From Bisporella sp. PMI_857 (lineage: Eukaryota > Ascomycota > Leotiomycetes > Helotiales > Helotiaceae), in assembly GCA_021307315.1 (NCBI GenBank), contig JAJSPD010000043.1, positions 124,001-188,000 of the forward strand: a stretch of 64,000 bases of DNA, in the 5' to 3' direction. Below are positions 45,110 to 56,897 of the stretch, piece after piece. A program made the translations under genes and the position numbers. The notes below the pieces were generated by a model. The model did no database searches. It saw only the letters and a list, made by a program, of their open reading frames with translations, and had not been told where the DNA came from. The first letter of the stretch is position 1. Every line of letters begins with the position of its first letter.

Positions 45110-46636
45110 TCAGGGCGCCGAGAAAGTGAGATTATTTACAAAGCTCCCGACGATCATGGGAACGAAATCCGACGTTATATACCAGCTAGGCTTCTTCATC
45201 TTGTCCCATACCTGGAGCCCATTGACTGTTAGCCCCTGAATGTCAACGAGATCCACAGAACGCGCATCCGAGTATCCGGAGATGACCGCCGTGTTGTGGA
45301 TGTTCTTGCCCGAGTTCTGGTAGGTCAATCCTTTGACCGTCAGGTTCTGGACCCCTCGGCCGGGAGCGAGGTTGTATTTCTTGTTGTACATTATTCGGAC
45401 GGATAATAGTTGGCCCCAGCGGAAGTCTTCCACACGGACGTCCTGGATCAGGATGTTCTTGATTAAATTCTCGTCCCCTACAGAGAGAGCGATGGCGCCT
45501 TGGTAATCGACTTGTGGCTCTCGGTGATCTAAGATATCGACGTTCTGAATCGTGACACCATCCATTGTCTCGGGATTGACAGTGTCACCGTGTGTTCCGA
45601 TGTTGATGGGATGAGCAACGTCCGCCCAGAGCGAAGAGTCTCGAATCGTGAGGTTTGACGAGTTACCATAGTAGTCCCACCGGTGCTGGTATAGAGCTAT
45701 CGAGTCGTCCGAAGACCGGATGAACAGCCGTTCCACCAGGACGTCTCGCGAGCAATACACGTCCATTCCATCACCCCATTGATGGCTCGTGATACTTCGC
45801 CACCCACGTACATGAATCCTTTGCGCAACGGTAATCAGGAAGCCACCGACTGATGCGAAGGCGCCATCCACAGAGACATCGGTAGAGTTGGCAATTGTGA
45901 TGGCGGAGCCAATATAACCGCGGCCTCTGACCTTAACATTGGTGGCATTGATGATTTGGATTGCTTCGCCATTGACAGCAGGGAATTTCAGGTAAGCGCC
46001 CGCCGCAAGATATAACGTTTGTCCCGATTTCAATGGTATCGGTGCTTTGAGGTTGTAATATCCTGGTGCGTAGTAGACAATACTATTATCATTGGCAGCA
46101 GATTGCGCGGAGATTGGGTTTTCCTCTATTCGGTTCGTGAAAAGTGTCAGGACGTTGAACACATCACCATTGACTTCAACCACGACATTGTCGTATGGTT
46201 GAGATAGATTGAGCGTGATTTTACGGCCAGTAATGACAGGCTGAATTCCGTAGGATAATGGCCGTACCCGAACTTGTGAAATCGTCGGGAAAACGGTCGC
46301 GTTTGGTTCGATAGATAGTTGGACATTCCCGTTGTAGTCAAATACTGCATAATTTGTAGGGTACTTCTTAGAACTGCCCGTAGTAACATTGATTTCGGCC
46401 ACCGGCGTCGTATACAGAGGTACAGGTTCCCACCGCTTAGCATGGCCATCCGGACGAACGTTGACCTTGAAGGCGGTCGACCTGGCTACCGCTGTAGAGT
46501 TCACTACTGGCCAGACGAAGACTGAATTGGCCTGGGTTTCATTTGGGCTTCTGGTGAATTCATATCCTTCCACGGCACCAAGTAACACCAGTAACGCTAC
46601 AGCAGCCTGGCGAACCGCCCGAATTGAAGAAACCAT
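45110..46636 (-). CDS. Secreted right-handed beta-helix glycosidase, GH28/GH49-like
   Basis: Intronless, 508 residues. Signal peptide (AVRQAAVALLVLLGAVEGY) is followed by an N-terminal beta domain (VFVWPVVNSTAVARST) and a parallel beta-helix with recurring Asn-Val/Ile turns (INATNVKVRGRGYIGSAITI, then IANSTDVSVDGA). Candidate catalytic parts, by analogy with polygalacturonases: GDGMDV (about 288), SSDDSIALY with the Asp pair (about 310-311), NIGTHGD (about 347-351) and SVRIMYNKK. They resemble but do not equal the GH28 set NTDG, DD, GHG, RIK, so a divergent GH28 or GH49 (dextranase/isopullulanase) enzyme is likely. Several N-glycosylation sequons (NETQ, NSTA, NVTT) fit secretion. Expected substrate is a plant or fungal polysaccharide. 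The role is inferred. Confidence 0.82.
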   Translation of the reverse strand: MVSSIRAVRQAAVALLVLLGAVEGYEFTRSPNETQANSVFVWPVVNSTAVARSTAFKVNVRPDGHAKRWEPVPLYTTPVAEINVTTGSSKKYPTNYAVFDYNGNVQLSIEPNATVFPTISQVRVRPLSYGIQPVITGRKITLNLSQPYDNVVVEVNGDVFNVLTLFTNRIEENPISAQSAANDNSIVYYAPGYYNLKAPIPLKSGQTLYLAAGAYLKFPAVNGEAIQIINATNVKVRGRGYIGSAITIANSTDVSVDGAFASVGGFLITVAQRIHVRGWRSITSHQWGDGMDVYCSRDVLVERLFIRSSDDSIALYQHRWDYYGNSSNLTIRDSSLWADVAHPINIGTHGDTVNPETMDGVTIQNVDILDHREPQVDYQGAIALSVGDENLIKNILIQDVRVEDFRWGQLLSVRIMYNKKYNLAPGRGVQNLTVKGLTYQNSGKNIHNTAVISGYSDARSVDLVDIQGLTVNGLQVWDKMKKPSWYITSDFVPMIVGSFVNNLTFSAP

Positions 46637-47999
46637 AGCCGATTTGTAATTCTGGTGTGGGGACCAACGGAGGAGACAGTGATTGGCGACAATTGGGAAA
46701 GGCTAGGTGCTAGCTTCGAGCTCGTCAAGAAGTTCATGCCTTGATTCTTAAATATCTCATCGCGACGCCGGAAAATACATTCGGGGTTCTTACCGGCCCA
46801 TCTTGCGGGTTGCTAGTTGACCATGGTAGCTTGCTGCCACTCCAACTCTCCCTCTTTTGGGTAGCAGCCGGGTTTCTAACTAGAAGGTCGCTAGTGACTT
46901 TTGACGGCAATTGTAAGCAATTGCCGGAGGTTAAACTAGGAAGCATAGTCATCACAGGTGAGTAGATTCATTGTCCTAGTCGGAAGTTACCGCACATTAG
47001 ATGATTTGCAGCTGCACCGCGAATCTAGATACCATACCGTTGGGTATATGAGCTAACGGAATCCCGGCACTTACCCCGCACCCCACAAATGCCTGGTTGA
47101 TCTTTTCTCCTGCTGGAAAAGTTTATCTGTTATTTAAGGTACATGTTTAGCCTGCGTTTGCGTTAAACCTCCTCCCGGTCCGAGACTTGGCCCGAAGATC
47201 ACGTGCGTACAAACACGGGAAAATATACTTACAGGACCGGTATCCATCCTATTTCCCCTTATTAAGAAGGAATACCAAACTAATGAACTGTCAGCGCTCC
47301 GCAGGTTGAAATCGTTATTATTCAAGGAGGACTAACGAGCCTGATCCCGCTACGAAAAGACAGACCTAGAGATATTACATGAGGGGGTTTGGAGGATGAT
47401 TCATATATCTGAGCTCATTATACCTTAAGCGTATCGCGAGCTTGAAGGACTCTTGGGTATGACTTTGAGTCAACCGCAAAACATGATGTGAGAAGTTCAT
47501 AAAACATCAATCTTTGCCCAAGTCATAAAACACAAAAATAAAATTTAACTAGAACAACTACTATACAACTACACCTCGTGCCTTGGACTCCTGATACAGG
47601 TTTGTTTCTAGGAGGTTCAACTAGATGAACTACATCTAGAATAAGCGCTTGTTATACTATATACTTTCCCCGAAACCAAATATGTATGTTCACTTGTAGG
47701 AAATTGCTATCAACTAGTTTTATTTCTGGACTACATTTCAGAGCGCTTATTTCTTGCACTTCCAGTAACTATGCAGTTAATTATGATTGTATCAGCCGTG
47801 GTGATCCGAATGGTGCATATCGGTTCTGATGCTTGTGGTGAATGTAGAGAAGCTCTGCATGGTGTATTCGGCGCTAAGCTGTGTCGTAGATTAAGGTTTC
47901 CCGATTCGGACAGCACGGCAGAAGCCAATGAATGAAGTCACGGTTTTTTGGCTTAATGTACCCCTTCTTTCTTCAAAGCATGCACTTCGAAAGATTATA
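46637..47999. other. AT-rich spacer
   Basis: About 1.4 kb without a supported gene. Contains an E-box (GATCACGTGCG) at about 47198 and an AT-rich block at about 47480-47720. Upstream region of the beta-helix gene. Confidence 0.45.
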
Positions 48000-48960
48000 C
48001 TCCAAAACAATGGCTTCCTCAACAGACGTCCAGAAGAAGAATCCCAACCCACACTTTGGAATGCTAGAGCCGGGTATAGACTTTGATATGTCCGACCTCC
48101 AAGACACAAACTCACAGCATACTCTAGTGAACAGAGTATCGTGACCACCGACGTCAGCGGAAAAAGTTGGTCATTAACAAACCTCTAATTATGCAGTACC
48201 CCAGTTTTTCAAGAAAGCCTTCAATATTAGCTTTGTTGATGGTGTCACGTAAAAAATGAAGGTTGAAGAGGTCTCGCCTTCTGTTTTTCAAATATTTATT
48301 GATTGAATATTCAGAGAAAAGTAAGGTTTTTCTGTAACCGCCCCAAATCACTTGGACACAATGGCTAATAAACTTTAGATCAGGCTGTTCCGCGATGATC
48401 CCACGTCTGATACAGGACGTTCCCCGTTGCAGCTACTGAAAATAGTTGATTTGTAGCTCTTAGGTAAGAAGTAGATCATCCCAAGGCTTCGGGACAATGT
48501 CGTGGATGAATTTGGTAAGCAACAAAAAGACTTCTATGAGCGTTCTGCCAGAGAGGAGGTACAGCAAGCCACTACATACGCGTTCAATGCTGGGGAGAAC
48601 TCATCACTTCAGCGAAGATTGGCCTTCTAGCTATTACTTCAAAGAAAAAGAACTTAAATGGGATCGTATGATCGATTGAGTTAATGTCTTCCCAGACAGA
48701 ATGCCGAAGTTTTTGGCACAGAAAATCATTGCTGAATATTATCACCTCCGATATGGATGCATTCCCTTGCCTGATAACTTCTCGTATCAGGTGAAGGACA
48801 TTAAATGATAATAAGACAGGGAGATCGAGTTTCCTAACGAGGTTCTGCGATGGCGGGAGGCATTCCATAATAGCATATTCTGCAATGCGTGTTCTGACAT
48901 AGTTCTTTCTCAAAAAGCGATATCTGCCCTGAACTTCTGGGCATAAATTATAATTACTGA
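48000..48960 (+). pseudogene. Decayed protein-coding gene of unknown family
   Basis: Several consecutive protein-like stretches read on the plus strand but are broken by stops and frame changes. It begins at an ATG at 48010 (MASSTDVQKKNPNPHFGMLE), which runs to a stop at 48142. It continues as IRLFRDDPTSDTGRSPLQLL (about 48380), IIPRLRDNVVDEFGKQQKDF and SAREEVQQATTYAFNAGENS (about 48477-48600). Then the frame changes to SSYYFKEKELKWDRMID with a stop at 48677, then VNVFPDRMPKFLAQKIIAEY and YHLRYGCIPLPDNFSYQVKD, two or three stops near 48803-48815, and EIEFPNEVLRWREAFHNSIF, ending near 48945. The stops and frame changes cannot all be introns: there are no matching GT/AG pairs. The protein family is not recognised. 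It lies directly upstream of a second pseudogene. Confidence 0.55.
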
Positions 48961-48978
48961 TCCATCATTTCTTTCCCC

Positions 48979-48997
48979 ATATATATATATATATATC
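48979..48997. repeat. AT dinucleotide microsatellite
   Basis: About nine AT units following CCCC, between the two pseudogenes. Confidence 0.75.
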
Positions 48998-49361
48998 AAT
49001 GCAAAAGAAAGCCCCCTTTACCAGATTGCAGACCTTAGGTAAGGGTGACAAGCTGAAGACGGAAGACGCAACACCACAAGGATGATTGACCGCCACTTCT
49101 GACGGCATTATAGCACACTCCTTCTAGCCATTGACCAGTATCAGTTAAAACTCTACTTTAAATCCCGGTGAAATAGCTCAAAGCAAGCAATGATATTATT
49201 GAAGAAAAAGAACCCGTAGCTTTCGCGGCGCGATTGCCTTCCTGCGCACTTTATCTAGTGACTTCCCAATTGTAGCCTCTCGCTTTCGCCTCAACAGCCA
49301 CTTCCCCAGAAACATCTCTACTTGGAAAATAAAGTACAATATGACACCAAATCCATCAGAT

Positions 49362-50264
49362 ATGATGTCTCTAAAGGGCAGCAAAGAAAAATCTGTACCA
49401 AGCTTCTCGTAAGTAAATTCTTTCTCAGTTCACCAGCTTTCTCAATATGTCTTACAGGTCAGAGCGTTGAGCGATCCTAGTATCTGCTACTAGTAAGTCG
49501 CCAGAAAGCCCTCTCATATTGTTACAATTATTATTGATGGCCAAAAGTTCTTCGTAAAGAAGTATTTCATCACCCATTTCTCACACTTTTTCGACAAAAC
49601 TTTCAATGGCGGATTTGTAGAAGGTCAGGCCCAGGAGATGACTATTTTAGAGGGGACACCCTCCACGTTTGGCAGATTTGTGAATTGAATTGATGGCAAT
49701 AAGTAAGGTTGCTGGTGTAAAATCCGGTACTGAGACTGATTACACACTAGCTTCCGTCCGATGAATGAGACAGGCGCATGCGTACCATTGACAGCACAGG
49801 AGCTGTGCGAGATATTGGTCTTGGGCGATCGATGGATTGCTCCAAAGCTTCAAAATGCTGTCGTAGACGAGATAATCAAGAACTCCAGGCTCTTTGATGA
49901 GAGGGCTGCCAACGGCGAAGTAGCGGAGCTTCTTGCAGAGGTGTTCTCCGAGTTAAATGGCCCGTGCTTGCAAAGACTCATAACAAAGAGGCTCATGTTG
50001 CAGATCAAGCCTCCCAATCCGTATGACCCTTGGACGAAAGACTGGACACTCCCAGAAGTGGTACGGCAGCTTCCAGAGGAAGCACTTATATCATTCACAT
50101 ATCAGATCGCTTGCTATTATGACGGTATGGGCTATGCTGGCGCATTTTACAGTAATGCTAATAGAAAGGGCCTGGGGATACACAGGCAGCCCAGTACTAT
50201 GCTCCTGATGATTGAGTGGGTGAACAAGGAGTTTCCATCCACAACCACCTCAATGCATCAATAA
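49362..50264 (+). pseudogene. BTB/POZ-domain gene with in-frame stops
   Basis: A fungal BTB protein, otherwise well preserved. The start region encodes MSLKGSKEKSVPSFS, an intron with GTAAGT at about 49410 follows, and then ALSDPSICY, two adjacent stops TAG TAA (49491-49496), and in the same frame KPSHIVTIIIDGQKFFVKKY, FITHFSHFFDKTFNGGFVEG and EMTILEGTPSTFGRFVN. A TGA at 49686-49688 stands where these proteins usually have Trp (FVNWI/L). A canonical intron (GTAAGG...CACACTAG, about 49711-49750) then joins the last exon, which is open from NETGACVPLTAQELCEILVL to SMHQ (50264). The BTB fold (about 100 residues) and the helical ELCEILVLGDRWIAPKLQNA part are recognisable. With three in-frame stops it should not make a full protein, though an internal start could give the C-terminal 167 residues. 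Confidence 0.65.
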
Positions 50265-51444
50265 TTTTCATACAATCTACTGGTCACATAAAGTAACTGA
50301 TTCTGGGACCCGCTCTGCCTTGTGATTTCGCTAAGTTAATAACTTAAAAGCAATGGAGCCAGAATCACGGCCTCCTTGACCGACATTCATGCTGCATAAT
50401 ACATTTAGACAATTAATTACTCAGACGCAATGAGAGCACGTTTCAATATTGTCTTTTATCTCGAATAAGAACATATAGCATAGAATTGCCTTAAGAATGG
50501 AAGACGAAAAGTAATGCTATAAGAGTCATTATATCGCTACGGAATTTGAGTCAACGAGGATTTGGTGAATTAAACATGGTAATGTTATGTATCTCATCAG
50601 ATGAATCTGCCTGATGCAAGGATGTGCTCTGGCTCATATAATTGGCAAGAGGTCTGCGCTATCTGGATATGCTGGAAGTTTCTCTCAAGTTCGGGATTCT
50701 GAGACCGCATGTTTCGAAGCATTCGGTTGCAGAACAAACTGCTAGATATATTAGTATCAATCACAGCCTAACTCAAGTGCCCAACTTATCCAAAAACATC
50801 CAGTCACCAGAATCCAACATGCAACCAACACGATCATTACCTTTCCGGCCAACCCGTCTCCGGTCTGAACTTAACCACCGAACCCAGAAGCTACAAAACT
50901 TCGCCGGCAAAGCAGAGCTCCACAGATCTGATTCTCAGTACCGGCACCATCTTGGTCGACTTCGCCTTCATCTGGAACATGCCCATGATCTGCTTTCAAA
51001 ACAGACGACCAGACCATTGATCCTGAGCGCCATCAGAAGATTGCAGTGCTTTTTTACTGGGAGACTCAGCAAGCTCATTGATTTGGCCGATACTGATATC
51101 CGTATCTTGAACCAGATTGATTTCGTTAATGTAAGTCGATATGAAGAGATGAATGAGTATAATTGACCGTGGTAGGGTCATGATATTCGGGATAACTGAG
51201 TTACTTGGACTTGTGAGTCGGGATGAAAAGGATATGGGCGATGTGCTTTTGTTTTCAGGTTGGCAACCGATGCTGCAATAATGGGGTTTCTAGGAATCCG
51301 AAGGCACGCGTGCAAGCAGATTTTTTGTCTGGATCACATATCTGGACAACATGTCCGATGTACCCGAAAGCGATTTTATATCCTATACCGTAAACCTAGC
51401 CTATGTTGTACAATATATATATGTTCTGCATTGTATCTTGCTCC
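50265..51444. other. Spacer with an unproven plus-strand frame
   Basis: A 115-codon frame from the ATG at 50819 to 51166 (QPTRSLPFRPTRLRSELNHR, then LSKLIDLADTDIRILNQIDF) is helix-like in composition but unrecognised. Rest AT-rich without features. 51167-51444 is the 3' flank of COX19. Confidence 0.35.
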
Positions 51445-51963
51445 CTACCACCTCAGCTCTCCCTTCTCCCCTTTGTCCGCGCTGTCTTCCTTCGTTGCAG
51501 TGGTAGGCTTTTCGTCAGCAAACCCCAGATTCTTGAATTCATCTCTGGCCATAAGATTCCTACATCGAAATAGTTAGCAAAAGCTTCAACTTATGCGCGA
51601 GAATAATACCTGTCCATTCGGCACGTCAAGTATGATTTCGCAAGTTCTCTGCACTCCGGATCATTCATGCCTTTTCGTTTCTTCATACACGCTAGATAGC
51701 TTGTCATGACGGACTTGCATTCCCCTACACGACCATAATCAGCCCGGAAGCCCTTCCGATATGCGGGCCGCAGCTGTCTAAACTTCTAGTTTGCTGTAGA
51801 GGAATATCGTACCATCGTGATCGAGAGGAAAGCTGCCGCGCTCGGGCCTGCGTAGAAGGTTAGCTTGCTGAAGAGACGCGGTGAAACATTAAAATGCATC
51901 TGCTACTCACGGCGTAGGCTTTCCCGCTAACTGTCGACCTCCTGGACCTCCAAAGGTGCTCAT
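51445..51963 (-). CDS. COX19: COX19, mitochondrial copper chaperone for cytochrome oxidase assembly
   Basis: Four small exons assembled by hand: 51911-51963, 51813-51847, 51610-51724 and 51445-51559. All phases agree and the sum is 318 bp, 105 residues. It begins MSTFGGPGGRQL and PPERGSFPLDHDGE, then the CHCH domain with two C-x9-C helices: CKSVMTSYLAC and CRELAKSYLTC, then RMDRNLMARDEFKNLGF, the family end motif, and a variable acidic-basic tail (KEDSADKGEKGELRW). Cox19 is a twin CX9C protein of the intermembrane space, imported through Mia40/Erv1, and works with Cox11 in moving copper to cytochrome c oxidase. Exon 2 is only 35 bp, so the gene is easily missed by ORF scanning. The identification is secure from the motif pair and flanks. 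Confidence 0.93.
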
Positions 51964-52883
51964 GATCTTCTGGTGGTGATAATAAAGTTCTGGATCCCCA
52001 AAGAGCTTCAAGCATGCATGGATTCTTGGCTTTCCTTGGCACATTCCCACCACATTTTCAGTGGATCAGATCAGGAGCTCACCCCACCTTCCCGCTTCAG
52101 AAATTGATAAACAAAATGTGTCTTCTGTGACGTCTTCACAGTAATCTTTCCAGATAAGCTCCCGCATTAATCGTACGTGTTGGTCCTGTTCTGCTTCTAG
52201 TATGGAACTTGACCTATAATATTTTGGTGGCTTTCAGCCTGCATAGTGCTAGTATTTCTAAGTATTGAGACAAAGAGAATGAGACAACACTAATTGTACA
52301 CTGTTGACATCAATATGCTAGAACCGAACGCCTGTTTAACATCTTGTGATGAATTCCCTATCTGAAACCAATACAATACTGAGAATGACTCAAACATAGA
52401 CTAATTTCAAGCAGCTGATAGCACTCTGTCTTCATGGGGAATAGGGAACAAGCAACACTAACCTTTGAGGGGCTTCGGATATCAAACTCATCATAGAAGG
52501 TTCCAAAACTACAGGCTATGGTAATTTCAGGATCATGAGAGAACAGAAAAACTGTTGTCCTCATGGTAGAATATAATGAAAGCCAGCGCCGCATGATGCA
52601 CAGCTAGGCGAATTCGGAACAGTAAACCAGTGGTAACAATTAAGGACATAATAACAAAGGGATCTTCCAAATATCCACAATGCCGAGATGCGGGTTCAAT
52701 AATCGTATAATCGCATATAACAAGGGGCCAAGCCCTATCCAGCGGCCGAGTTGTGTCACACAGCAAACAAGAATCAGCTTAAATTTTGGCGACCTCACCC
52801 CAAACATCTCCAGTAGCTAGGGAATCTCCAGTTTTTAACCCAACGCTTGCCTTGCAACAGAACTCTGCAATCATTGTCAGCTA
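51964..52883. other. Divergent region between COX19 and NPR3
   Basis: Upstream region of both genes. No gene seen. Confidence 0.45.
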
Positions 52884-55254
52884 ATGGACAAAATGTATAA
52901 AGGGGTTTGCTCGCTTAACTGTGAAGATGTCCCGAGTGGGGTGCCAAGGCGGCCGCATCTGCCGTTCCTTCTACCAGAGCATCTTCAACGATTTGCAGTC
53001 ACTAAGTGTCTAGCACCAACTATCAGCCCGGACCTAGACATTTCTTATTCCGATGAAGACGACACCTTTAAACTAACTGGGAAGATGATTGAGGTGCCAG
53101 CTCACACACCACAGTCTGGCCTTGCCGCCATTGGCCTCGTCATTCGTTCCAAGGACGGTCCACGATTTGTCTTCCATTATCCACCACACCCACCAACTCT
53201 AGCGCCTAAGCACATAAATAGATACGGAACCGAGCTCAGCGTCGAGCCTGAGCTAGACCATGGAGCTGAGGATGAAGACGACTCTGATCTGGAGGATGCA
53301 GGCTATCAGATCCACCCAAACTTTGCCAAGATGAATCTCAATGATGGAGACAAGAGCAATGGTCGGAAAAAGGACACAATCCTCTTCCCTGATGAGCTTA
53401 TCGAGTTCCCAGATGGAGAGCGGCTGTGGCCATGGGATCGAATTGGAGAGTTTATGACGACAGACCTCGAGAGTATTTTGACGCCATCACGTGCGTTTCA
53501 CAAGAAGAGATTCATTTTAGGCTTGGACCCTTTACATTTTGTTTCATATCCGATCCATATTCGTGAGGATGGGACCTGGAAGAAGAAGAAAGCCAAGAAG
53601 TCGAAGAAGTCGAAGGAGGGCAGCGAAGATGGATCAGTCATTGACGAGAAGAAAGACGATAAAGTTAAAGGCAAGGCTACGGGTTCAGAGGACGGTGATG
53701 ATCATGGCGGAATGACGATGTTCAACGTTGTGTTCATGCTTAGTCTTCCAATTGAGGAGGAAGATGCGCGCATCGCTGAGATGTATGATCATGTAATCAA
53801 GAAATTCAACAAGGCTCTGGCTCATGCGCAGGCATCGAGTGATTATGTCTGGAAGGAATCTGAATTGATTCTTTCTATGAAAGAAAAGGCCCGAGAAGAT
53901 CGTAAGTCATGTTTCACAGTTATTTCTTACAGATAACTGACCTCTTTCAGGTCGTCCAATGTCCTGGCTTTGGAGTAATATATTGGTGAAGTCCACATTA
54001 GCCGTTGCAATCAAGGATGTTTACAATGGCATCGCAAATAGCGACATTGCTACGGTTCGCCTCGCCACAAACCCTGCATTGGAACTCTCGCTTCAAATAC
54101 CAGTTCCACCATTTCTTTTAAGCCTACCTGGTCCAACCGAGAAGTCGATGCCTGGTTTGCTTGTCACCACCGCCAACCCAATGCTGGACGAGGAAGGCAA
54201 TTTCGATCCAGATTACCTCAGCAAGCATTTCGCTCTGTTGTTGCTGGATGATGAAGATAGGATTGTCAACCAACTGCAACATGATAACAGCGAACTTATT
54301 GAGCCGGTGCTTGAATACATCCAAATGTCCAAGCCGACACTCTCCTTCCTCCAAGTCGCTCAAGCAAACGCAGTCGAACTTCATGAGATTCTCTTGCTTG
54401 CCCAACACCTAATTTACTGGCGAAAGGCAATCGCCATCCCGCCATTACACCAACGAGATACCTACATCGTGAATCCCAACGCGGACCACCACAAGCTGAA
54501 AGTTGCTCAACTGGCATGGAGCAAGAGATTTCCCCTCTCACTATCGTTGCCTAATTTCCTCGCACGAATCTCTGCAGCTCCTCGTCCTTACAAGACCTTC
54601 CTTCCCAGTAAGGCCCACCGAGGGGTATATCTCGAGATGCTCGGGTGGCTGATTCGCGGAGGTTGGGTCACCCGACTCCACACTTTTGCCTACCTCAAAA
54701 TCTGGCCTGAGATCATCTACGAAGTTGAGTACCAGATGAAAGCCGATGAGATTCACAAGCGGACTAGAACCTACAGTACACCTGGAAACACATCTTCTGA
54801 GTCTAACGACGAGTCTAATTCTGACGTAGACAAGGAGAACGATCCCAGCGCACCACTAACTACCGAACAAGCAGCAGAGCACGCCCGCCTTGACCGTCTC
54901 GCCGCGAAAGAAGTAGCCGAAAATCAACTCGAAGCCGCTGAGTTCGCAAAGAAGCCTATGCCTATCGCTACCGAGCACCCATCGATCAACAACTCTGAGC
55001 ACCTACACTACATGACACCTTACATTATTGTTGATCCCCACAAGATCTCCCATCAGGAGAGTATGTATATTTCGGCATTGGGGAAGAGATTCGAAGATCC
55101 GAAGTTGAAGGAGGCTTTCTTCAAGTTCCTGAAGTACTTTAATGGCATGGAGAGCCTGGAGATGATGCCATTGAAGGAAGGCATGAAGCGGAAGGAGGCG
55201 TGGTCGCTTATTCAGAAGATGGATGAGCATATTCTCATCGTACGACACTGGTAA
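52884..55254 (+). CDS. NPR3: NPR3, GATOR1/SEACIT subunit
   Basis: Nitrogen permease regulator 3, a subunit of the complex (Npr2-Npr3-Iml1) that represses TORC1 when amino acids are scarce, acting at the vacuole. Exons 52884-53902 and 53951-55254 (GTAAGT; TTTCAG; phase 1). The longin-type N-terminal domain has AAIGLVIRSKDGPRFVFHYP, LWPWDRIGEFMTTDLESILT and FILGLDPLHFVSYPIHI. A Lys/Ser/Glu-rich insert (KKKKAKKSKKSKEGSEDGS) separates it from MTMFNVVFMLSLP. Exon 2 holds ALAHAQ-adjacent helices and winged-helix C-terminal parts: YLEMLGWLIRGGWVTRLHTF, ESMYISALGKRFEDPKLKEA and WSLIQKMDEHILIVRHW, the characteristic ending. The start is uncertain: the first ATG (52884) adds 67 residues without family resemblance; the start at 53085 (MIEVPAHTPQS) is also possible, or a missed upstream exon. 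Confidence 0.92.
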
Positions 55255-56897
55255 GATATTACTAGTGAATACATATGTGCTACGTTTGGTATCGGATAGC
55301 CTAGGCACGTACTGGAGGCGATACATGGACCTGGGGATGATGCTTTGGTTTTCTTTATTGGCGTGGCAAGGGAAAGTATATAGGCGTTTTTCGGCGTGAT
55401 GGATTAGAAGATACCCAGTCATCAATGCATGTCACCTTTTTTACTCATTCTCACACTGCACGCCACAGAACCCACCCCCACGCTTCCATATTCCTCAAAC
55501 CGTCCGACATCTGAGCGATGTATACAATACTCATGTTTCATATTGTACGTGGTGCCAATATGGGATATGGCAATCAGCATGCTATTTCCAAAAGAAAAAA
55601 CCCGCCCCGCGTGACAACCCATGACGACACGCCGCATGGATAAGCATTTTCTGATCGACGGCCCTCCCGGGTTCCAGCCACCTACTGTATGCACTTGTTT
55701 CATCCAGGGAGAGAGAGAGCCATTGATAGCTCACCCACATTCGTTCGGAAATTGTTCACCGCTAAGCAGCTAGTCAACTTAGGGGGGGGAGGGCATTAAA
55801 AAAGGCCTCGTACTACGGGGTTGTTGCGCGAAGAAGCAGCACTGGAGGCAACAAAAAACAAAAAACAAAAAAACAAAAAACAGAAGAAGGGCGATGGATC
55901 TCCAAATTGGAATGGGGGTTTTCTAGAAAAGATATCGTACTCGCGTACCAAGTGTTTTTGCGAGAAACGTTTACGATGTGAGCGTTGGAAGTGGGAAGCG
56001 GCGGATTCGTCAAGCCATAAACATTCGTTGAATTCGCATTCTAAAGAGAAAGAAGCTCATCGTCCAGATTCCGTCGTGAAGTGAAAACCCGTACATAAAT
56101 CCAATAGTAAAAAAACAGGAAAAAAAAAAGAAAATCGTCAATCATTGTAAACTCCTCCATCCAAACCTATATCCAACTTCCCGTTTCAACACGCGTCACT
56201 CCAAAATCGATCCCGGCCAGACCGAGAGGTAAAAAATAAACTAGTAACGTATTTATCGCACAATGATCCCCCAAACCAGTCAAATTGTCTCCAACAGCGT
56301 GGTAAGCGTGCATCTCGCGGGCTATATAATGCGGATCGTGCGCATAAGTCGGTGTGGGATATGCGAGTTGCCGGTTGCCGCGTAATAGAGGTGAGTAGGG
56401 GTGGTTACATAGTTGCCGAATGGAGCGAGCGATGCGACCGACTTGGTGGGATTGCGTTTCACGTAGGGTAGTGCGCCTCGCTTAGCGATCGCGATGATGA
56501 CGGGAAGCTACAAAAAAGTGGTAAAATCAGTTATCATTCTCTCTAAAACATGATAGAAACCTAAATAATTTTGTATATGTGCAGGAGAAGAGAAAGAGCC
56601 ACCAAGATAGGTGAGGCCAGAGATGGGTTCAGGCCAACCACAAGCCCTGAAGAAAATATCCCAGCCTAGGAAAAACAAAATGAAGAAAAGTGTATGTGAG
56701 GAGCAAACATGAAAGGCTGCTTCTATGTCTTCTCTTCTAGATCTCTTCTTTTCTTTTCCGGGTGGAGGCAAAGAGTTCAAGGCGTATAGCTTGAGGCGAT
56801 GGAGAGGTGAGACTGGAGGAGGCGCGCGATTTCATAAACTTCATGATATCGTGGATCGTGACTTCATAATTGGAGTATTTGTGATACAACGAAGCGC
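55255..56897. other. Convergent spacer with low-complexity tracts
   Basis: 1.6 kb between the stops of NPR3 and the DUF3824 gene. Poly-G AGGGGGGGGAGGG near 55783-55793 and an AAAAAAC repeat at about 55850-55882. No gene seen. Confidence 0.5.
55850..55882. repeat. AAAAAAC microsatellite
   Basis: Four to five units of AAAAAAC/AACAAAAAA in an otherwise ordinary spacer. Confidence 0.75.
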
